Assembly: GCF_012726295.1 (NCBI RefSeq)
Contig: NZ_JABAOB010000003.1
Span: forward strand, 62,001 to 126,000
Direction of reading: 5' to 3'
DNA length: 64,000 nucleotides
Source: Chitinophaga sp. Ak27
GTDB lineage: Bacteria > Bacteroidota > Bacteroidia > Chitinophagales > Chitinophagaceae
Shown here: positions 7,977-17,645 of the stretch, one piece after another
Layout: each line of letters begins with the position of its first letter
How positions within the stretch are numbered: the stretch's first letter is position 1
Notes under the pieces: model-generated
Told to the model about the DNA's origin: nothing
Database searches by the model: none
Seen by the model: the letters and a program-made list of their open reading frames with translations, nothing else
Program-made: the position numbers and the translations under genes

Positions 7977-10900
7977 ATGTTAGGTTTTTTATCAAAGCTA
8001 TTTGGAGGGAATAAATCAGAAAGGGATATCAAATCCATCTCTCCGGTGGTGCAGCAGATTAATGAGGAGTACGAAAAACTGCAATCCCTGCCTATTGATG
8101 AGCTGCGCCGCAAAACGCAGGATTTCCGCGAGCGTATCGCCAAGCATCTGGCCTCTATTGATAAAGAAATAGCGGAGAAACAAGAGAACGCCGATACCAC
8201 CGAAGATGTAACAGAAAAAGATACCATATACCAGGAGATAGACATTCTGAAAAAAGACCGGGATAAGCAGCTGGAAGTAGTGCTGAAAGAACTGTTGCCC
8301 GAAGCTTTCGCCGTTGTAAAAGAAACAGCCCGCCGCTTTACCAATAATCCAACACAAACCGTTACCGCCACAGAACTGGACCGCCATCTCGCCGTAAAAG
8401 GGGACTATGTAACCATAGAAGGAGATAAAGCCATCTGGAAAAATAGCTGGAATGCCGCCGGCAATATCGTTACCTGGAACATGGTGCATTATGATGTGCA
8501 GCTGATCGGTGGTACCGTATTGCACCAGGGTAAGATTGCTGAAATGGCAACGGGTGAAGGTAAAACGCTGGTATCTACCCTGCCTGCCTACCTCAACGCG
8601 TTAGCAGGACAAGGCGTACACATCGTAACCGTGAATGATTATCTGGCACGTCGTGACTCCGAATGGAACGGCCCCCTGTTTGAATTCCTCGGTATTACCG
8701 TTGACTGTATCGATAAACACCAACCCAATACACCAGATCGCCGTAATGCCTACCTGGCCGATATTACCTATGGTACTAACAACGAATTCGGCTTCGACTA
8801 CCTGCGCGACAACATGGTACACAGCCCGGACGAAATGGTACAGCGTAAACATCACTATGCCATGGTGGATGAGGTGGATAGCGTATTGGTGGATGATGCC
8901 CGTACCCCGCTGATCATTTCCGGCCCTATCCCACGTGGAGAAGAACAGGAATTCCATGCACTGAAACCACGTATCGAATACCTGGTTGAAATGCAGAAAA
9001 AGTCGGTGAACCAATACCTGCAGGAAGCTAAAAAACTGATTGCAGAAGGTAAAGACGATCCAAAAACCGGTGGCCTGGCCCTGATGCGCGCCTGGAGAGG
9101 TTTACCAAAGAGCAGCGCCCTGATTAAATACCTCTCTGAAGCAGGTAACCGCGTATTACTGCAAAAGGCAGAGAACTATTACCTGGCAGACCAGCAACGC
9201 GAAATGCCAAAGGTTGACGAAGGCCTGTTCTTCGTGATCGACGAAAAACAAAATAGCGTAGACCTCACCGATAAAGGTATTCACCTGATCACACAAGGCG
9301 GAGAAGATGCCAACTTCTTTATCCTGCCAGATGTGGGATCAGAACTGGCAGAAATTGAAAAACTGTCAATAGCCGCGGAAGAAAAACTGCAACGGAAAGA
9401 TATGTTGCTGCAAGACTTTGCCGCTAAATCAGATCGTATCCACTCCGTACAGCAATTGCTGAAAGCGTATACCCTGTTCGATAAAGACGTTGAATACGTA
9501 GTACTGGACGGTAAAGTAAAGATCGTAGATGAGCAAACCGGCCGTATCCTCGATGGCCGCCGCTACTCTGATGGATTACACCAGGCGATCGAAGCCAAGG
9601 AAAATGTGAAAGTGGAAGCAGCTACCCAAACATTTGCTACCATCACTTTACAGAACTTCTTCCGTATGTACCACAAACTGGCCGGTATGACCGGTACGGC
9701 TTCTACAGAAGCCGGTGAATTGTGGGAAATCTACAAACTGGATGTGGTTACCATTCCTACTAACCTCCCTATCTCCCGTATAGATGCGGAAGACCTGGTA
9801 TATAAAACCAAGAGAGACAAGTATAAAGCGGTAATTGATGAAATTAAGCAATTGCAGGCCAAAGGACGCCCGGTACTGGTAGGTACTACCTCCGTAGAGG
9901 TGTCGGAGTTGCTGAGCAAAATGTTGACTTTCGATAAGGTTCCACACAACGTATTGAACGCTAAGCAACACGCCCGTGAAGCACAGATCGTAGCAGAAGC
10001 AGGTTTGCCGGGAGCGGTAACTATTGCTACCAACATGGCCGGTCGTGGTACGGATATCAAGCTCGGACCTGGCGTGAAAGAGGCCGGTGGTCTGGCTATC
10101 ATTGGTACAGAAAGGCACGAAAGCCGTCGTGTAGACAGGCAGCTGCGTGGTCGTGCCGGTCGTCAGGGTGATCCGGGAACTTCCCAGTTCTTCGTATCCC
10201 TGGAAGATGACCTGATGCGTATGTTCGGCTCAGAACGTATTGCCGGTCTGATGGACCGTATGGGTTATAAAGAAGGAGAAGTAATCCAGCACAGCATGAT
10301 TACCCGCTCCATCGAAAGAGCACAGAAGAAAGTAGAAGAAAATAACTTCGGTATACGTAAGCGCTTGCTGGAATATGATGACGTGATGAACAAGCAGCGT
10401 ACCGTGATTTACGCAAAACGTAACCACGCCCTGTTTGGCGAGCGCCTGGCCATCGATATTGATAATGCATTCTATGATGTGGCTGAAAGCATGGTTACTA
10501 CGCACAAAGGCAGCGGCGACTATGAAGCCTTTAAAATGGACGCCATCATGAACTTCTCGATCGATACTGCCATCACCGCTGAAGAACTGAATAGAACAGA
10601 TGTGCCCACCCTGGCCAATAAGCTGTATTATGAAGGGAAAGATAATTACCAGCGTAAAGTAAATGACCTGATTGCCAATACCTTCCCGCTGATTGAGCGT
10701 ATCCACACAGAGCAGGGCCACCAGATCGAAAATATCTCCATTCCATTTACCGATGGTAAAAAAGGTATTAACGTAATGGCTAACCTGCAGAAAGTGGTAG
10801 AAACTAAAGGTCATGAAACCATGAATGCGCTGGAACGCAGCATTACGCTGGCCCTGATCGATGAATCCTGGAAAGAGCACCTGCGTGCAATGGACGACCT

Positions 10901-11297
10901 GAAACAGTCTGTACAAAGTGCCGTATATGAACAAAAAGATCCATTACTGATCTATAAATTCGAAGCCTTTAACCTATTCAAGGAAATGGATGGTGAAACC
11001 AGCCGCGATATCGTATCCTTCCTGTGTAAATGTGGTATTCATGGCGGTAATCAGGCAGAGGAAGCCGCGGAAATCCGTGAAGCACATGAAGAAAGAACGG
11101 ATATGAGCCGTATGCGGGCTTCCCATGAAGACCTGGTAGACAATAATGGGCACCAGGGTGCTGGTCCCGATTACCAGGTAGCAGAAGAGGTAAAATCAGA
11201 ACCCGTTCGTCACCAGGGACCGCAGATTGGCCGTAATGACCTCTGCCCTTGTGGTAGCGGCAAAAAATACAAGCAATGCCACGGTAAGAACGCGTAA
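7977..11297 (+). CDS. secA: Preprotein translocase subunit SecA
   Basis: 1106 aa ATPase driving Sec-dependent export. Walker A is MATGEGKTL (residues about 188-196), the DEAD-type Walker B is in [18 protein letters not shown], and the helicase-like motif GRGTDIKLG and [12 protein letters not shown] follow. The C terminus carries the zinc-binding SEC-C motif [13 protein letters not shown]. It is longer than the E. coli protein (901 aa), as is usual for Bacteroidota SecA, which have insertions in the first nucleotide-binding region. Monocistronic: a strong terminator at 11326-11353 follows. Confidence 0.99.
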   Translation: MLGFLSKLFGGNKSERDIKSISPVVQQINEEYEKLQSLPIDELRRKTQDFRERIAKHLASIDKEIAEKQENADTTEDVTEKDTIYQEIDILKKDRDKQLEVVLKELLPEAFAVVKETARRFTNNPTQTVTATELDRHLAVKGDYVTIEGDKAIWKNSWNAAGNIVTWNMVHYDVQLIGGTVLHQGKIAEMATGEGKTLVSTLPAYLNALAGQGVHIVTVNDYLARRDSEWNGPLFEFLGITVDCIDKHQPNTPDRRNAYLADITYGTNNEFGFDYLRDNMVHSPDEMVQRKHHYAMVDEVDSVLVDDARTPLIISGPIPRGEEQEFHALKPRIEYLVEMQKKSVNQYLQEAKKLIAEGKDDPKTGGLALMRAWRGLPKSSALIKYLSEAGNRVLLQKAENYYLADQQREMPKVDEGLFFVIDEKQNSVDLTDKGIHLITQGGEDANFFILPDVGSELAEIEKLSIAAEEKLQRKDMLLQDFAAKSDRIHSVQQLLKAYTLFDKDVEYVVLDGKVKIVDEQTGRILDGRRYSDGLHQAIEAKENVKVEAATQTFATITLQNFFRMYHKLAGMTGTASTEAGELWEIYKLDVVTIPTNLPISRIDAEDLVYKTKRDKYKAVIDEIKQLQAKGRPVLVGTTSVEVSELLSKMLTFDKVPHNVLNAKQHAREAQIVAEAGLPGAVTIATNMAGRGTDIKLGPGVKEAGGLAIIGTERHESRRVDRQLRGRAGRQGDPGTSQFFVSLEDDLMRMFGSERIAGLMDRMGYKEGEVIQHSMITRSIERAQKKVEENNFGIRKRLLEYDDVMNKQRTVIYAKRNHALFGERLAIDIDNAFYDVAESMVTTHKGSGDYEAFKMDAIMNFSIDTAITAEELNRTDVPTLANKLYYEGKDNYQRKVNDLIANTFPLIERIHTEQGHQIENISIPFTDGKKGINVMANLQKVVETKGHETMNALERSITLALIDESWKEHLRAMDDLKQSVQSAVYEQKDPLLIYKFEAFNLFKEMDGETSRDIVSFLCKCGIHGGNQAEEAAEIREAHEERTDMSRMRASHEDLVDNNGHQGAGPDYQVAEEVKSEPVRHQGPQIGRNDLCPCGSGKKYKQCHGKNA

Positions 11298-11325
11298 GCA
11301 GTTATATCGCTATAACGAATATCAG

Positions 11326-11353
11326 AACGGATTACGGCAACGTAATCCGTTTT
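11326..11353 (+). terminator. Rho-independent terminator after secA
   Basis: Perfect 11-bp stem AACGGATTACG / CGTAATCCGTT with a GCAA tetraloop, followed by a short T run, 28 nt after the secA stop codon. Confidence 0.85.
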
Positions 11354-11388
11354 GCATTAATTTCGCCCTGTAATCAGTAAATGTATTT

Positions 11389-12048
11389 ATGGAGATTAAC
11401 CGCTATATAGACCATACCGTATTGAAACCCACCACCACGCTGGAGGATATCAAAAAGTTGTGCATGGAATGCGTGGAATATGATTTTGCCGCTGCCTGTG
11501 TACCACCGCTGTACGTGAAACTGGCCAAAACATTCCTGGGATCTACCAATACCAAGGTTGCTACCGTTATCGGTTTCCCATTTGGCTATTCGGCCATTGA
11601 AGCCAAAGTGGCGGAAACGGTACTGGCTATTGTAGATGGCGCCGATGAACTGGACCTGGTGATCAATATCTCCGCTATTAAAAATAATGACTGGGAATTC
11701 CTCGAAAAAGAAATTGCCAATATCATGTATATCATCCGGGAAAAGAAGAAGGTGATAAAAGTAATTATTGAAAGTGGCATATTATTAGAAGAGGAGATCG
11801 TGAAATGTTGCCGGCTTTACAGTAAATACGGCGTAGATTTCATGAAAACCTCCACTGGCTATGCTGAAAAAGGTGCTACGGTGGACGCGGTAAAGCTGAT
11901 GAGAGCAAATTTACCGGCCAACATACAAATAAAAGCTTCCGGTGGTATTCGTACCTTTGCTTTTGCGAAGGAGCTGGTGGAAGCCGGGGCAACCCGGATT
12001 GGCGCCAGTGCCAGCGTAAGTATCATGAAGGAGAGCAAAGAACAGTAA
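11389..12048 (+). CDS. deoC: Deoxyribose-phosphate aldolase
   Basis: 219 aa, the usual length for the bacterial enzyme, which cleaves 2-deoxyribose 5-phosphate to glyceraldehyde 3-phosphate and acetaldehyde in nucleoside salvage. Family landmarks are the N-terminal RYIDHTVLKPTTT, the VIGFPFG strand, the Schiff-base lysine in DFMKTSTGY (about residue 153) and IKASGGIRT. Cytosolic. It starts shortly after the secA terminator and is followed 29 nt later by the SPOR gene, so it may head a three-gene unit with the SPOR and amidohydrolase genes. Confidence 0.96.
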   Translation: MEINRYIDHTVLKPTTTLEDIKKLCMECVEYDFAAACVPPLYVKLAKTFLGSTNTKVATVIGFPFGYSAIEAKVAETVLAIVDGADELDLVINISAIKNNDWEFLEKEIANIMYIIREKKKVIKVIIESGILLEEEIVKCCRLYSKYGVDFMKTSTGYAEKGATVDAVKLMRANLPANIQIKASGGIRTFAFAKELVEAGATRIGASASVSIMKESKEQ

Positions 12049-12077
12049 TTATTCATTCGTTAATTATACCTTATTTC

Positions 12078-12518
12078 ATGCAAAAGTTATTCATCCTGGT
12101 GTGCTGCCTGTTAGGAAGTAGTTGGGCAATGGCCCAGGACAACAGCGTGGCTGCCAATGGTGGCGTAAGAGTGGTAAAAGATAGCCGGCTGGATGTGCTG
12201 ATTAAAAAGCAGATCTATATCAACACCCTGGCTATCCGTAATCAATCCGGTTTCCGCGTACAGGTAATTTCCACCAACAAACGTGGCGATGCCAATGAAG
12301 CCAAGGCGAAAGTGATGCAGCTTTTCTCCGACTATCGTACCTATCTTGATTATCAGGCCCCCTATTTTAAAGTGCGCGTAGGCGATTTCAAAACCCGTGA
12401 AGAGGCCACCGAATTACGGGACAAATTATCTGACCTGTTTTCAGGCGGTGTATTTGTAGTACCTGCCATTATTAACGTGACACTGGATAAAGAACTATCG
12501 AATGAAGAATCGAATTAA
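12078..12518 (+). CDS. SPOR domain-containing exported protein
   Basis: 146 aa with a signal peptide (about residues 1-19, ending AMA) and a C-terminal SPOR domain (about residues 60-140: SGFRVQVISTNKRGDAN..., YFKVRVGDFKTREEATELRDKL). SPOR domains bind peptidoglycan denuded of stem peptides, often at division sites. Its 3' end overlaps the start of the M20 gene by 17 nt, suggesting translational coupling. Confidence 0.9.
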   Translation: MQKLFILVCCLLGSSWAMAQDNSVAANGGVRVVKDSRLDVLIKKQIYINTLAIRNQSGFRVQVISTNKRGDANEAKAKVMQLFSDYRTYLDYQAPYFKVRVGDFKTREEATELRDKLSDLFSGGVFVVPAIINVTLDKELSNEESN

Positions 12519-13677
12519 AGAGCTGGCGAAGGCATATGCGCCCGAGTTTACCGCCGTGAGGCGTCATCTGCATTCCCACCCGGAATTGTCTTTCCAGGAA
12601 TTTGAGACCACTGCGTTCATCCAGGAACAACTCGCCGCTTTTGGCGTTCCTTTCCAGGCAGGTATTGCCGGAACGGGTATTATAGCGCTCATTGAAGGAA
12701 AAAATCCCGCTTCCAAAGTGATTGCCTTGCGTGCCGATATTGATGCGCTGCCTATTACAGAAGCCAATGAAGTGTCTTATAAATCTACCAACCCTGGCGT
12801 AATGCACGCCTGCGGACACGATGTACACACCTCCTGCGTCTTGGGCGCCACCAAAATACTGAATGAGTTAAAAGACCAGTTTGAAGGCACCATTAAAGTA
12901 TTGTTTCAACCGGGCGAAGAAAAACACCCCGGTGGCGCCAGTATTATGATTGAAGAAGGCGCGTTGGAAAACCCCCGTCCCGACGCTATCCTTGGATTAC
13001 ATGTACATCCTTCCCTGGAAGTGGGTAAGCTGGGATTTCATGCCGGCAAATACATGGCCAGTGCCGACGAAATTTATATAACGGTAAAAGGTAAAGGTGG
13101 CCATGCGGCGCAGCCACATCTTACTGTAGATACCATCCTGGTGGCGTCTCAGCTGGTGGTAAGCCTGCAACAGATTATTTCCCGCAATAACAATCCTTTT
13201 TCGCCCTCCGTATTATCTATCTGTGCCTTCAACGGCGGATTTACTACCAATGTAATCCCCAGCGAAGTAAAGCTGATGGGTACTTTCAGAGCGATGGATG
13301 AAACCTGGCGATTTAAAGCGCATGAGCTGATCCGCAAACAGGCCATTGGCATCGCAGAAGCGATGGGAGCTGAAATAGATATTGAAATACTAGTTGGGTA
13401 CCCCACTTTATATAACAATGAAGCCGTTACCAACAAAGCCAGGAACTTTGCCACCGATTACCTGGGTAAAGAGCTGGTGGGAGATACAGAAATCCGGATG
13501 GGCGCAGAAGATTTTGCATTTTATTCCCAGGTAGTGCCAGCCTGCTTTTTCCGGCTGGGTACCGGCAATGTAGCCAGGGGCATTACTTCCGGCGTACACA
13601 CGCCCTCTTTCGATATAGATGAACAGGCGATTGAAGTAGGCATGGGTACCATGGCCTATTTAGCTACGCAGTTCTAA
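12502..13677 (+). CDS. M20 family amidohydrolase (N-acyl-amino-acid / hippurate hydrolase type)
   Basis: 391 aa, cytosolic. Metal-binding and catalytic segments of the M20D family are present: RRHLHSHPELSFQE, HACGHDVHTS, FQPGEEKHPGGA and MGAEDFAFYSQ, with the dimerisation domain in the middle (GKGGHAAQPH). Such enzymes hydrolyse N-acyl or aminoacyl bonds; substrate not determinable. The ATG at 12502 overlaps the SPOR gene and gives the expected N-terminal helix. A terminator follows at 13696-13726. Confidence 0.93.
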   Translation: MKNRIKELAKAYAPEFTAVRRHLHSHPELSFQEFETTAFIQEQLAAFGVPFQAGIAGTGIIALIEGKNPASKVIALRADIDALPITEANEVSYKSTNPGVMHACGHDVHTSCVLGATKILNELKDQFEGTIKVLFQPGEEKHPGGASIMIEEGALENPRPDAILGLHVHPSLEVGKLGFHAGKYMASADEIYITVKGKGGHAAQPHLTVDTILVASQLVVSLQQIISRNNNPFSPSVLSICAFNGGFTTNVIPSEVKLMGTFRAMDETWRFKAHELIRKQAIGIAEAMGAEIDIEILVGYPTLYNNEAVTNKARNFATDYLGKELVGDTEIRMGAEDFAFYSQVVPACFFRLGTGNVARGITSGVHTPSFDIDEQAIEVGMGTMAYLATQF

Positions 13678-13695
13678 CGATATGTATATGATGAG

Positions 13696-13726
13696 AACGT
13701 CCCGGTGAACGATCGGGACGTTTTTA
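13696..13726 (+). terminator. Terminator after the M20 amidohydrolase
   Basis: 9-bp perfect stem AACGTCCCG / CGGGACGTT, 9-nt loop, followed by T5. It lies 18 nt after the stop codon. Confidence 0.85.
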
Positions 13727-13813
13727 TTTAAAAGCTTTCAGAAAGCGGCCCTGCATAAATACACCCCGGCGCCGACAATAATTTGTGTAACTGGCCAGGT
13801 ATCACTTTATTTG

Positions 13814-13839
13814 CAAATAATACCTATTAGTATGTTTTT
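13814..13839 (+). promoter_or_regulatory. Imperfect TetR-type operator before the regulator gene
   Basis: The right half TTAGTATGTTTTT is identical to the right half of the perfect palindrome at 14442-14467; the left half matches it at about 8 of 13 positions. It abuts the ATG of the TetR gene, so binding would repress the regulator itself. Confidence 0.65.
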
Positions 13840-14430
13840 ATGAAAAAAGCAGAAGGAACACGGTTGAATATCCTGCAAAAAGCCTTTGCACTGATATACG
13901 AAAAAGGCTATCAGACCACCAGTATTGACGACATTCTCGCTACTACACAAGTAACAAAAGGGGCTTTTTATTACCATTTCAAAAACAAAGATGAAATGGG
14001 AATAGCCATCATAAATGAATTGCTAAAACCAATACTTGCCAGCAGTTTTATTGCGCCGTTGCAAAATGATAAAAATCCAGTAGACACTATTTACAACTTA
14101 ATACATTATCTCTTAATCGAAGATGAGTTTTTACAGGTGCAACACGGTTGCCCGGTGGCCAACTTTACGCAAGAGATGGCATCCTGGAATAAAGATTTCA
14201 GCCATGCATTAAATGAAATTACACAACAATGGGTAAAGACAATGGCAGCGGTCATTGTAAAAGGAAAAGAAAAAGGACAGATACGCGATGATATAAATGC
14301 AAGGCAGGTAGCCATGTTTGTAGCATCCGGCTATTGGGGCGTACGAAATTTTGCAAAACTCGAAAACGACAAAAAAGTATATCTATCCTATTTAAAAGAA
14401 CTTAAACGCTACCTCAACACCTTGAAATAA
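13840..14430 (+). CDS. TetR/AcrR family transcriptional regulator
   Basis: 196 aa. The N-terminal helix-turn-helix (about residues 8-52) has the family pattern TRLNILQKAFALIYEKGYQTTSI followed by VTKGAFYYHFKNKDEM; the C-terminal ligand-binding half resembles the group annotated as TetR_C_11-like regulators. An imperfect operator sits at its start codon and a perfect palindrome 12 nt after its stop, in front of the next gene, so it probably controls both itself and the downstream three-gene unit. Confidence 0.93.
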   Translation: MKKAEGTRLNILQKAFALIYEKGYQTTSIDDILATTQVTKGAFYYHFKNKDEMGIAIINELLKPILASSFIAPLQNDKNPVDTIYNLIHYLLIEDEFLQVQHGCPVANFTQEMASWNKDFSHALNEITQQWVKTMAAVIVKGKEKGQIRDDINARQVAMFVASGYWGVRNFAKLENDKKVYLSYLKELKRYLNTLK

Positions 14431-14441
14431 TTTTTTTCTTA

Positions 14442-14467
14442 AAAAACATACTAATTAGTATGTTTTT
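14442..14467 (+). promoter_or_regulatory. Perfect 26-bp palindromic operator, probable TetR site
   Basis: The inverted repeat AAAAACATACTAA / TTAGTATGTTTTT has no spacer and no mismatch. It lies between the TetR gene and the membrane protein gene, overlapping the likely promoter region (TTACTTTG at 14471-14478 is one base off the TAnnTTTG consensus). Confidence 0.8.
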
Positions 14468-14499
14468 GTTTTACTTTGCATCGTAAACGAAAAAGTACG

Positions 14500-14958
14500 A
14501 TGTATCAGGCGCTTACATTTTATCACTCCATTGTCCGTTGGCTTGTGTTGGTAAGCTTAGTTCTTGCTATTTACAACGCATATAAAGGATACACTTTAAA
14601 ACGCGATTTTACCAGAACAGACAATGCTGTCCGGCACTGGACGGCCACCATTGCCCATATTCAACTGGTAATTGGAATTATCCTTTATTCTCAAAGTCCC
14701 ATCATTAAATATTTCTGGACAAATTTTAGAGAGGCTGTTCACCATATTGATATGGCTTTCTTTGGCTTCATCCATATTGCTTTAATGCTGTTTGCCATCA
14801 TATTAATTACTATTGGTTCGGCATTAGCAAAACGGAAACCAACAGACAATGAGAAATTCAAAACAATGCTGATATGGTTTTCAATTTCTCTGGTTATTAT
14901 TCTCATTGCCATTCCATGGCCGTTTTCACCATTAGCAAACAGACCTTACTTTAGATAA
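14500..14958 (+). CDS. Small four-helix membrane protein (cytochrome-b-like family)
   Basis: 152 aa from the ATG at 14500. An in-frame ATG at 14476 overlaps the putative -7 element and adds a basic nonapeptide, so I prefer the later start, MYQALTFYHSIVRW. Four hydrophobic segments (about residues 8-28, 50-68, 88-112, 126-145) carry histidines (His8, His47, His52, His81-82, His93) in positions compatible with haem or quinone binding. Similar Bacteroidota proteins are often labelled cytochrome B, but I see no proof of haem binding. It is the first gene of the TetR-controlled unit. Confidence 0.75.
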   Translation: MYQALTFYHSIVRWLVLVSLVLAIYNAYKGYTLKRDFTRTDNAVRHWTATIAHIQLVIGIILYSQSPIIKYFWTNFREAVHHIDMAFFGFIHIALMLFAIILITIGSALAKRKPTDNEKFKTMLIWFSISLVIILIAIPWPFSPLANRPYFR

Positions 14959-14959
14959 A

Positions 14960-15274
14960 ATGAAAGATTTACTTAAAACAAAAGTCGGAAGATTACGAAT
15001 TATAGGCTACCTGGAAGGGGTTTCATTGTTAGTGTTGGTTTTTGTAGCAGTCCCAATGAAATATTACTTTGGAAACCCAAGCCTGTCAAAGTCACTCGGT
15101 CCCGTTCACGGAGCCATATTTTTACTCTTTTTGTTCAACACGTTAAGCGTTGGCGTTGAACAGAACTGGAAATTCAAAGCAACCACCTGGAAAGTGATTT
15201 TGGCTTGCTTCATACCATTCGGAACATTTTATATTGACAGCAGGATTTTAAGCAAACTCAAAGAGAAAGAATGA
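14960..15274 (+). CDS. DUF3817 domain membrane protein
   Basis: 104 aa, 1 nt after the previous stop. The sequence RLRIIGYLEGVSLLVLVFVAVP, the central LGPVHGAIFLLFLF and the end GTFYIDSRIL match the DUF3817 family, with three predicted membrane helices. Function unknown. Its stop overlaps the rhodanese start by 4 nt (ATGA), indicating translational coupling. Confidence 0.85.
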   Translation: MKDLLKTKVGRLRIIGYLEGVSLLVLVFVAVPMKYYFGNPSLSKSLGPVHGAIFLLFLFNTLSVGVEQNWKFKATTWKVILACFIPFGTFYIDSRILSKLKEKE

Positions 15275-15642
15275 AAGCAGCCTTAATAATAGCAGGTGTA
15301 TTATTACTGCTATACGTTTCGTATCGAACCTATCGTTTTGCTACGCTTGACAATGGATTATCCGCTAAAATTGCAAACGGGGCAGTCATATTGGATGTCC
15401 GGACGGAGAAGGAATATGTGATGGGGCATATTGAAGGCGCAGTGAATATTTCATTAGGAACAATCCGGGAAAGGTATATTGAACTCGATACTAGTAAGAC
15501 TTATATTACCTGTTGTTCGCACGGTTTAAGAAGTGTGAAAGCGGAAGCCATTCTCAAAGAAAGGGGATTTAAGCATGTTTTTAACGGTGGCGCCTGGACT
15601 GATCTTGAAAAAATAGTAACTGAACAGAAAAATCAAAAATGA
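15271..15642 (+). CDS. Membrane-anchored rhodanese-like protein
   Basis: 123 aa with an N-terminal transmembrane anchor (about residues 3-18) and a single rhodanese domain (VILDVRTEKEYVMGHIEGAVNIS). The active-site loop reads CCSHGLRS; the catalytic cysteine is the second one at about residue 91. Rhodaneses transfer sulfane sulfur or sense thiol status. It is the last gene of the TetR-controlled unit and is followed by a strong terminator. Confidence 0.9.
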   Translation: MKAALIIAGVLLLLYVSYRTYRFATLDNGLSAKIANGAVILDVRTEKEYVMGHIEGAVNISLGTIRERYIELDTSKTYITCCSHGLRSVKAEAILKERGFKHVFNGGAWTDLEKIVTEQKNQK

Positions 15643-15696
15643 TGGCTGTTTTTACAACAGGTGTGTCATCGGGGCTTAAAGATTCCTTTAAAAGAA

Positions 15697-15726
15697 GGGC
15701 CTGTTAAACAACAGGCCCCGTTTTTT
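15697..15726 (+). terminator. Terminator after the rhodanese gene
   Basis: 9-bp perfect stem GGGCCTGTT / AACAGGCCC with loop AAAC, then CG and T6. It lies between convergent genes and terminates the plus-strand operon. Confidence 0.88.
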
Positions 15727-15761
15727 AAGATAGAATTTTATTGCTAAATGTATGAAAGCGA

Positions 15762-16439
15762 TTAATTGATCTTTTTGAGGCTGTTGACTGCCTGGGGTGA
15801 CAGTACTAATTCAGCAAGGCTGTCTACCTGGATGTCGCCATATCGATAGCCAGGGTAGAAATAAAGCGATCCGTTTTTATGCATGGAAATTTTTACGGAA
15901 TCCAGTTTAGCCACATCACTGACTTCAAGTATATTGACGGTATCACCGGTGTAACGCAGGCGTTTTATGTTTACATCGCCGAAGTAGGACCGTACATGCG
16001 ACCCTGCGTACATGTCGAGCTGGTCGGTTACCAGGCCATTCAGGAAAACATTGCAGCGGCTGGTGTTGCGGATATAACTGAGTTGCTGGCAGTTTAAAGT
16101 AATGCCCCGTGCTTTCCGGATATCGATGAACAAGGTGTCCCCAATTCGGTGCGACGTAATATTTTTATATGATTCCAGGCTGTAATCTGCCGTGGTATTG
16201 ATAGTTATGTCAGGATGCTGTTCCTTGCCATCTCCATCGATAGAGCTGGTTAGTACCAGTGCTTTGAATGGCGGAAGGGAAGCCTTGGTATAATCAGGAT
16301 CTGGCTTTTGCTGCTTGTCATATCCCGGGTTGTTGGTAATGCCTTTATTATAGCCCGCTTTCAATATAATGGCAGAAAACAGCATGCCTATTACCAGTAG
16401 CCCCATGAATCCCAGGAGTAATTGATTGCTCGTTTTCAT
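15762..16439 (-). CDS. Membrane-anchored hypothetical protein of the GntR/ABC operon
   Basis: 225 aa from the ATG at 16439, one base after the GntR stop; an upstream in-frame ATG at 16472 lies inside the GntR gene and gives a polar extension, so I reject it. It has an N-terminal signal anchor (about residues 7-28), then an extracytoplasmic region rich in beta-strand patterns (FKALVLTSSIDG, DTLFIDIRKARG, LDMYAGSHVRSYFGDVNIKRLR) reminiscent of DUF2807-type head/tail adhesin-like folds. Function unknown. It is the last gene of the ABC transporter operon. Confidence 0.75.
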   Translation of the reverse strand: MKTSNQLLLGFMGLLVIGMLFSAIILKAGYNKGITNNPGYDKQQKPDPDYTKASLPPFKALVLTSSIDGDGKEQHPDITINTTADYSLESYKNITSHRIGDTLFIDIRKARGITLNCQQLSYIRNTSRCNVFLNGLVTDQLDMYAGSHVRSYFGDVNIKRLRYTGDTVNILEVSDVAKLDSVKISMHKNGSLYFYPGYRYGDIQVDSLAELVLSPQAVNSLKKIN

Positions 16440-16440
16440 G

Positions 16441-16812
16441 TTAGTTGAAGTTTGATTTTTTGAATTTCTCAAAATGAGGTTTCAGTTCGTCGAGGTCGAG
16501 ATCCAGCAGGTACATGCTGCGGAAGAAGCTGGGTAATTCATTGGTGATGAACGCTTCTTTTTTGTATTGCTTTATTTTCTTTACCGCATCAGCACTGATA
16601 AAATAACCGATTCCTCTTTTATTGTAGATAATTTCCTGTTGTTGCAACAACTCACAGGTGCGCATCACCGTATTGGGATTTACTTCCAGTAGTACCGCCA
16701 GTTCCCTGACGGAGGGCAACCGTTCTTCGGTCTGCCATTTACTGAGCAATACCTGTTCACAGATATAGTCTGCGATCTGTAGGTATATTGCCTGGGTATC
16801 TTTGAATTCCAT
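16441..16812 (-). CDS. GntR family regulator, YtrA type
   Basis: 123 aa: an N-terminal winged HTH (QIADYICEQVLLSKWQTEERLPSVRELAVLLEVNPNTVMRTCELL...) and only a short C-terminal helical tail, the YtrA subfamily layout. Such regulators repress linked ABC exporters involved in envelope or antimicrobial stress. It is encoded third in the operon, and the candidate operator at 18492-18517 precedes the first gene. Confidence 0.92.
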   Translation of the reverse strand: MEFKDTQAIYLQIADYICEQVLLSKWQTEERLPSVRELAVLLEVNPNTVMRTCELLQQQEIIYNKRGIGYFISADAVKKIKQYKKEAFITNELPSFFRSMYLLDLDLDELKPHFEKFKKSNFN

Positions 16813-16823
16813 CTCTCAAAAAT

Positions 16824-17645
16824 TTAAATTTCCTGGTCTTTCAACCTAAAAAAGGCCATCGTCCATAAAATGGGGGCTAACAAAAACTTGAAGGCGAAGA
16901 GGTATATGTTCTGTAGCCAAACCGGGATGAAATAGGTGGTGGTATGCCATACCTGCGGGCCGCCTGTTTGTTTAATGACAAGTATGAATGGCATTCCTCT
17001 TTTCCACATATCTTTTTCAAATCCGAAAACAAAAGTCAGCAAGATACAGTTAACGAAATAGAGACCCAACGCAAAAAGAAATATGCAGAGCACTGTTTTA
17101 ATAAAAGCGACTTTATGGAAATAGGTAGCGCCCAGTAAAAAGGCAGCCTGCAGGATGAAGTAAGCATAGTAGATATACTTTTTTTCATCGGGGTCGCTGA
17201 GAAACTTGAAATTCTGCTCAATGGGTTTATGACGGAGCGTTAGTTCTATGCCGTTGATGATTTTATAGGTACAGTAAAAGCTGAGATGATAAAACAGGAA
17301 ATAGCCTACCGTGGTAAACAATAGTACCGTGATGAATTTCTCAAACAGGGAAGCGGGTATCATCAGGAAGTCGATGCCTTTTTCCTTGCTGCCCAGTTCA
17401 TTAAAGGATCTGCTGGTAAGCAGTGTTCCCCCGAAGAACAGGCCCATGTAGTAAATAGGCGTAATTTCATTCATCCGCGTAAAGGCATCGCCATTAAAAA
17501 ATACCATTAGAACCGGGATGATGGTGGACAGCCCAAAAATAGCGGCCATTCCCATCAGGTAAAAGCGATAATGATCTGTAATATGTTTTTGCAGGTAGAG
17601 CTGCATGCGCGGCAGGCTGAAAAAGTTATTTGGTTGCATGGGCAA
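16824..17645 (-). CDS. ABC transporter permease, YtrA-linked
   Basis: 273 aa with about six predicted membrane segments (around residues 30-50, 68-88, 108-130, 158-178, 188-212, 245-265). No conserved motif stands out, but it starts directly at the stop of an ABC ATPase gene (adjacent codons) and precedes a YtrA-type regulator, so it is most likely the membrane subunit of that ABC exporter. Confidence 0.8.
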   Translation of the reverse strand: MPMQPNNFFSLPRMQLYLQKHITDHYRFYLMGMAAIFGLSTIIPVLMVFFNGDAFTRMNEITPIYYMGLFFGGTLLTSRSFNELGSKEKGIDFLMIPASLFEKFITVLLFTTVGYFLFYHLSFYCTYKIINGIELTLRHKPIEQNFKFLSDPDEKKYIYYAYFILQAAFLLGATYFHKVAFIKTVLCIFLFALGLYFVNCILLTFVFGFEKDMWKRGMPFILVIKQTGGPQVWHTTTYFIPVWLQNIYLFAFKFLLAPILWTMAFFRLKDQEI

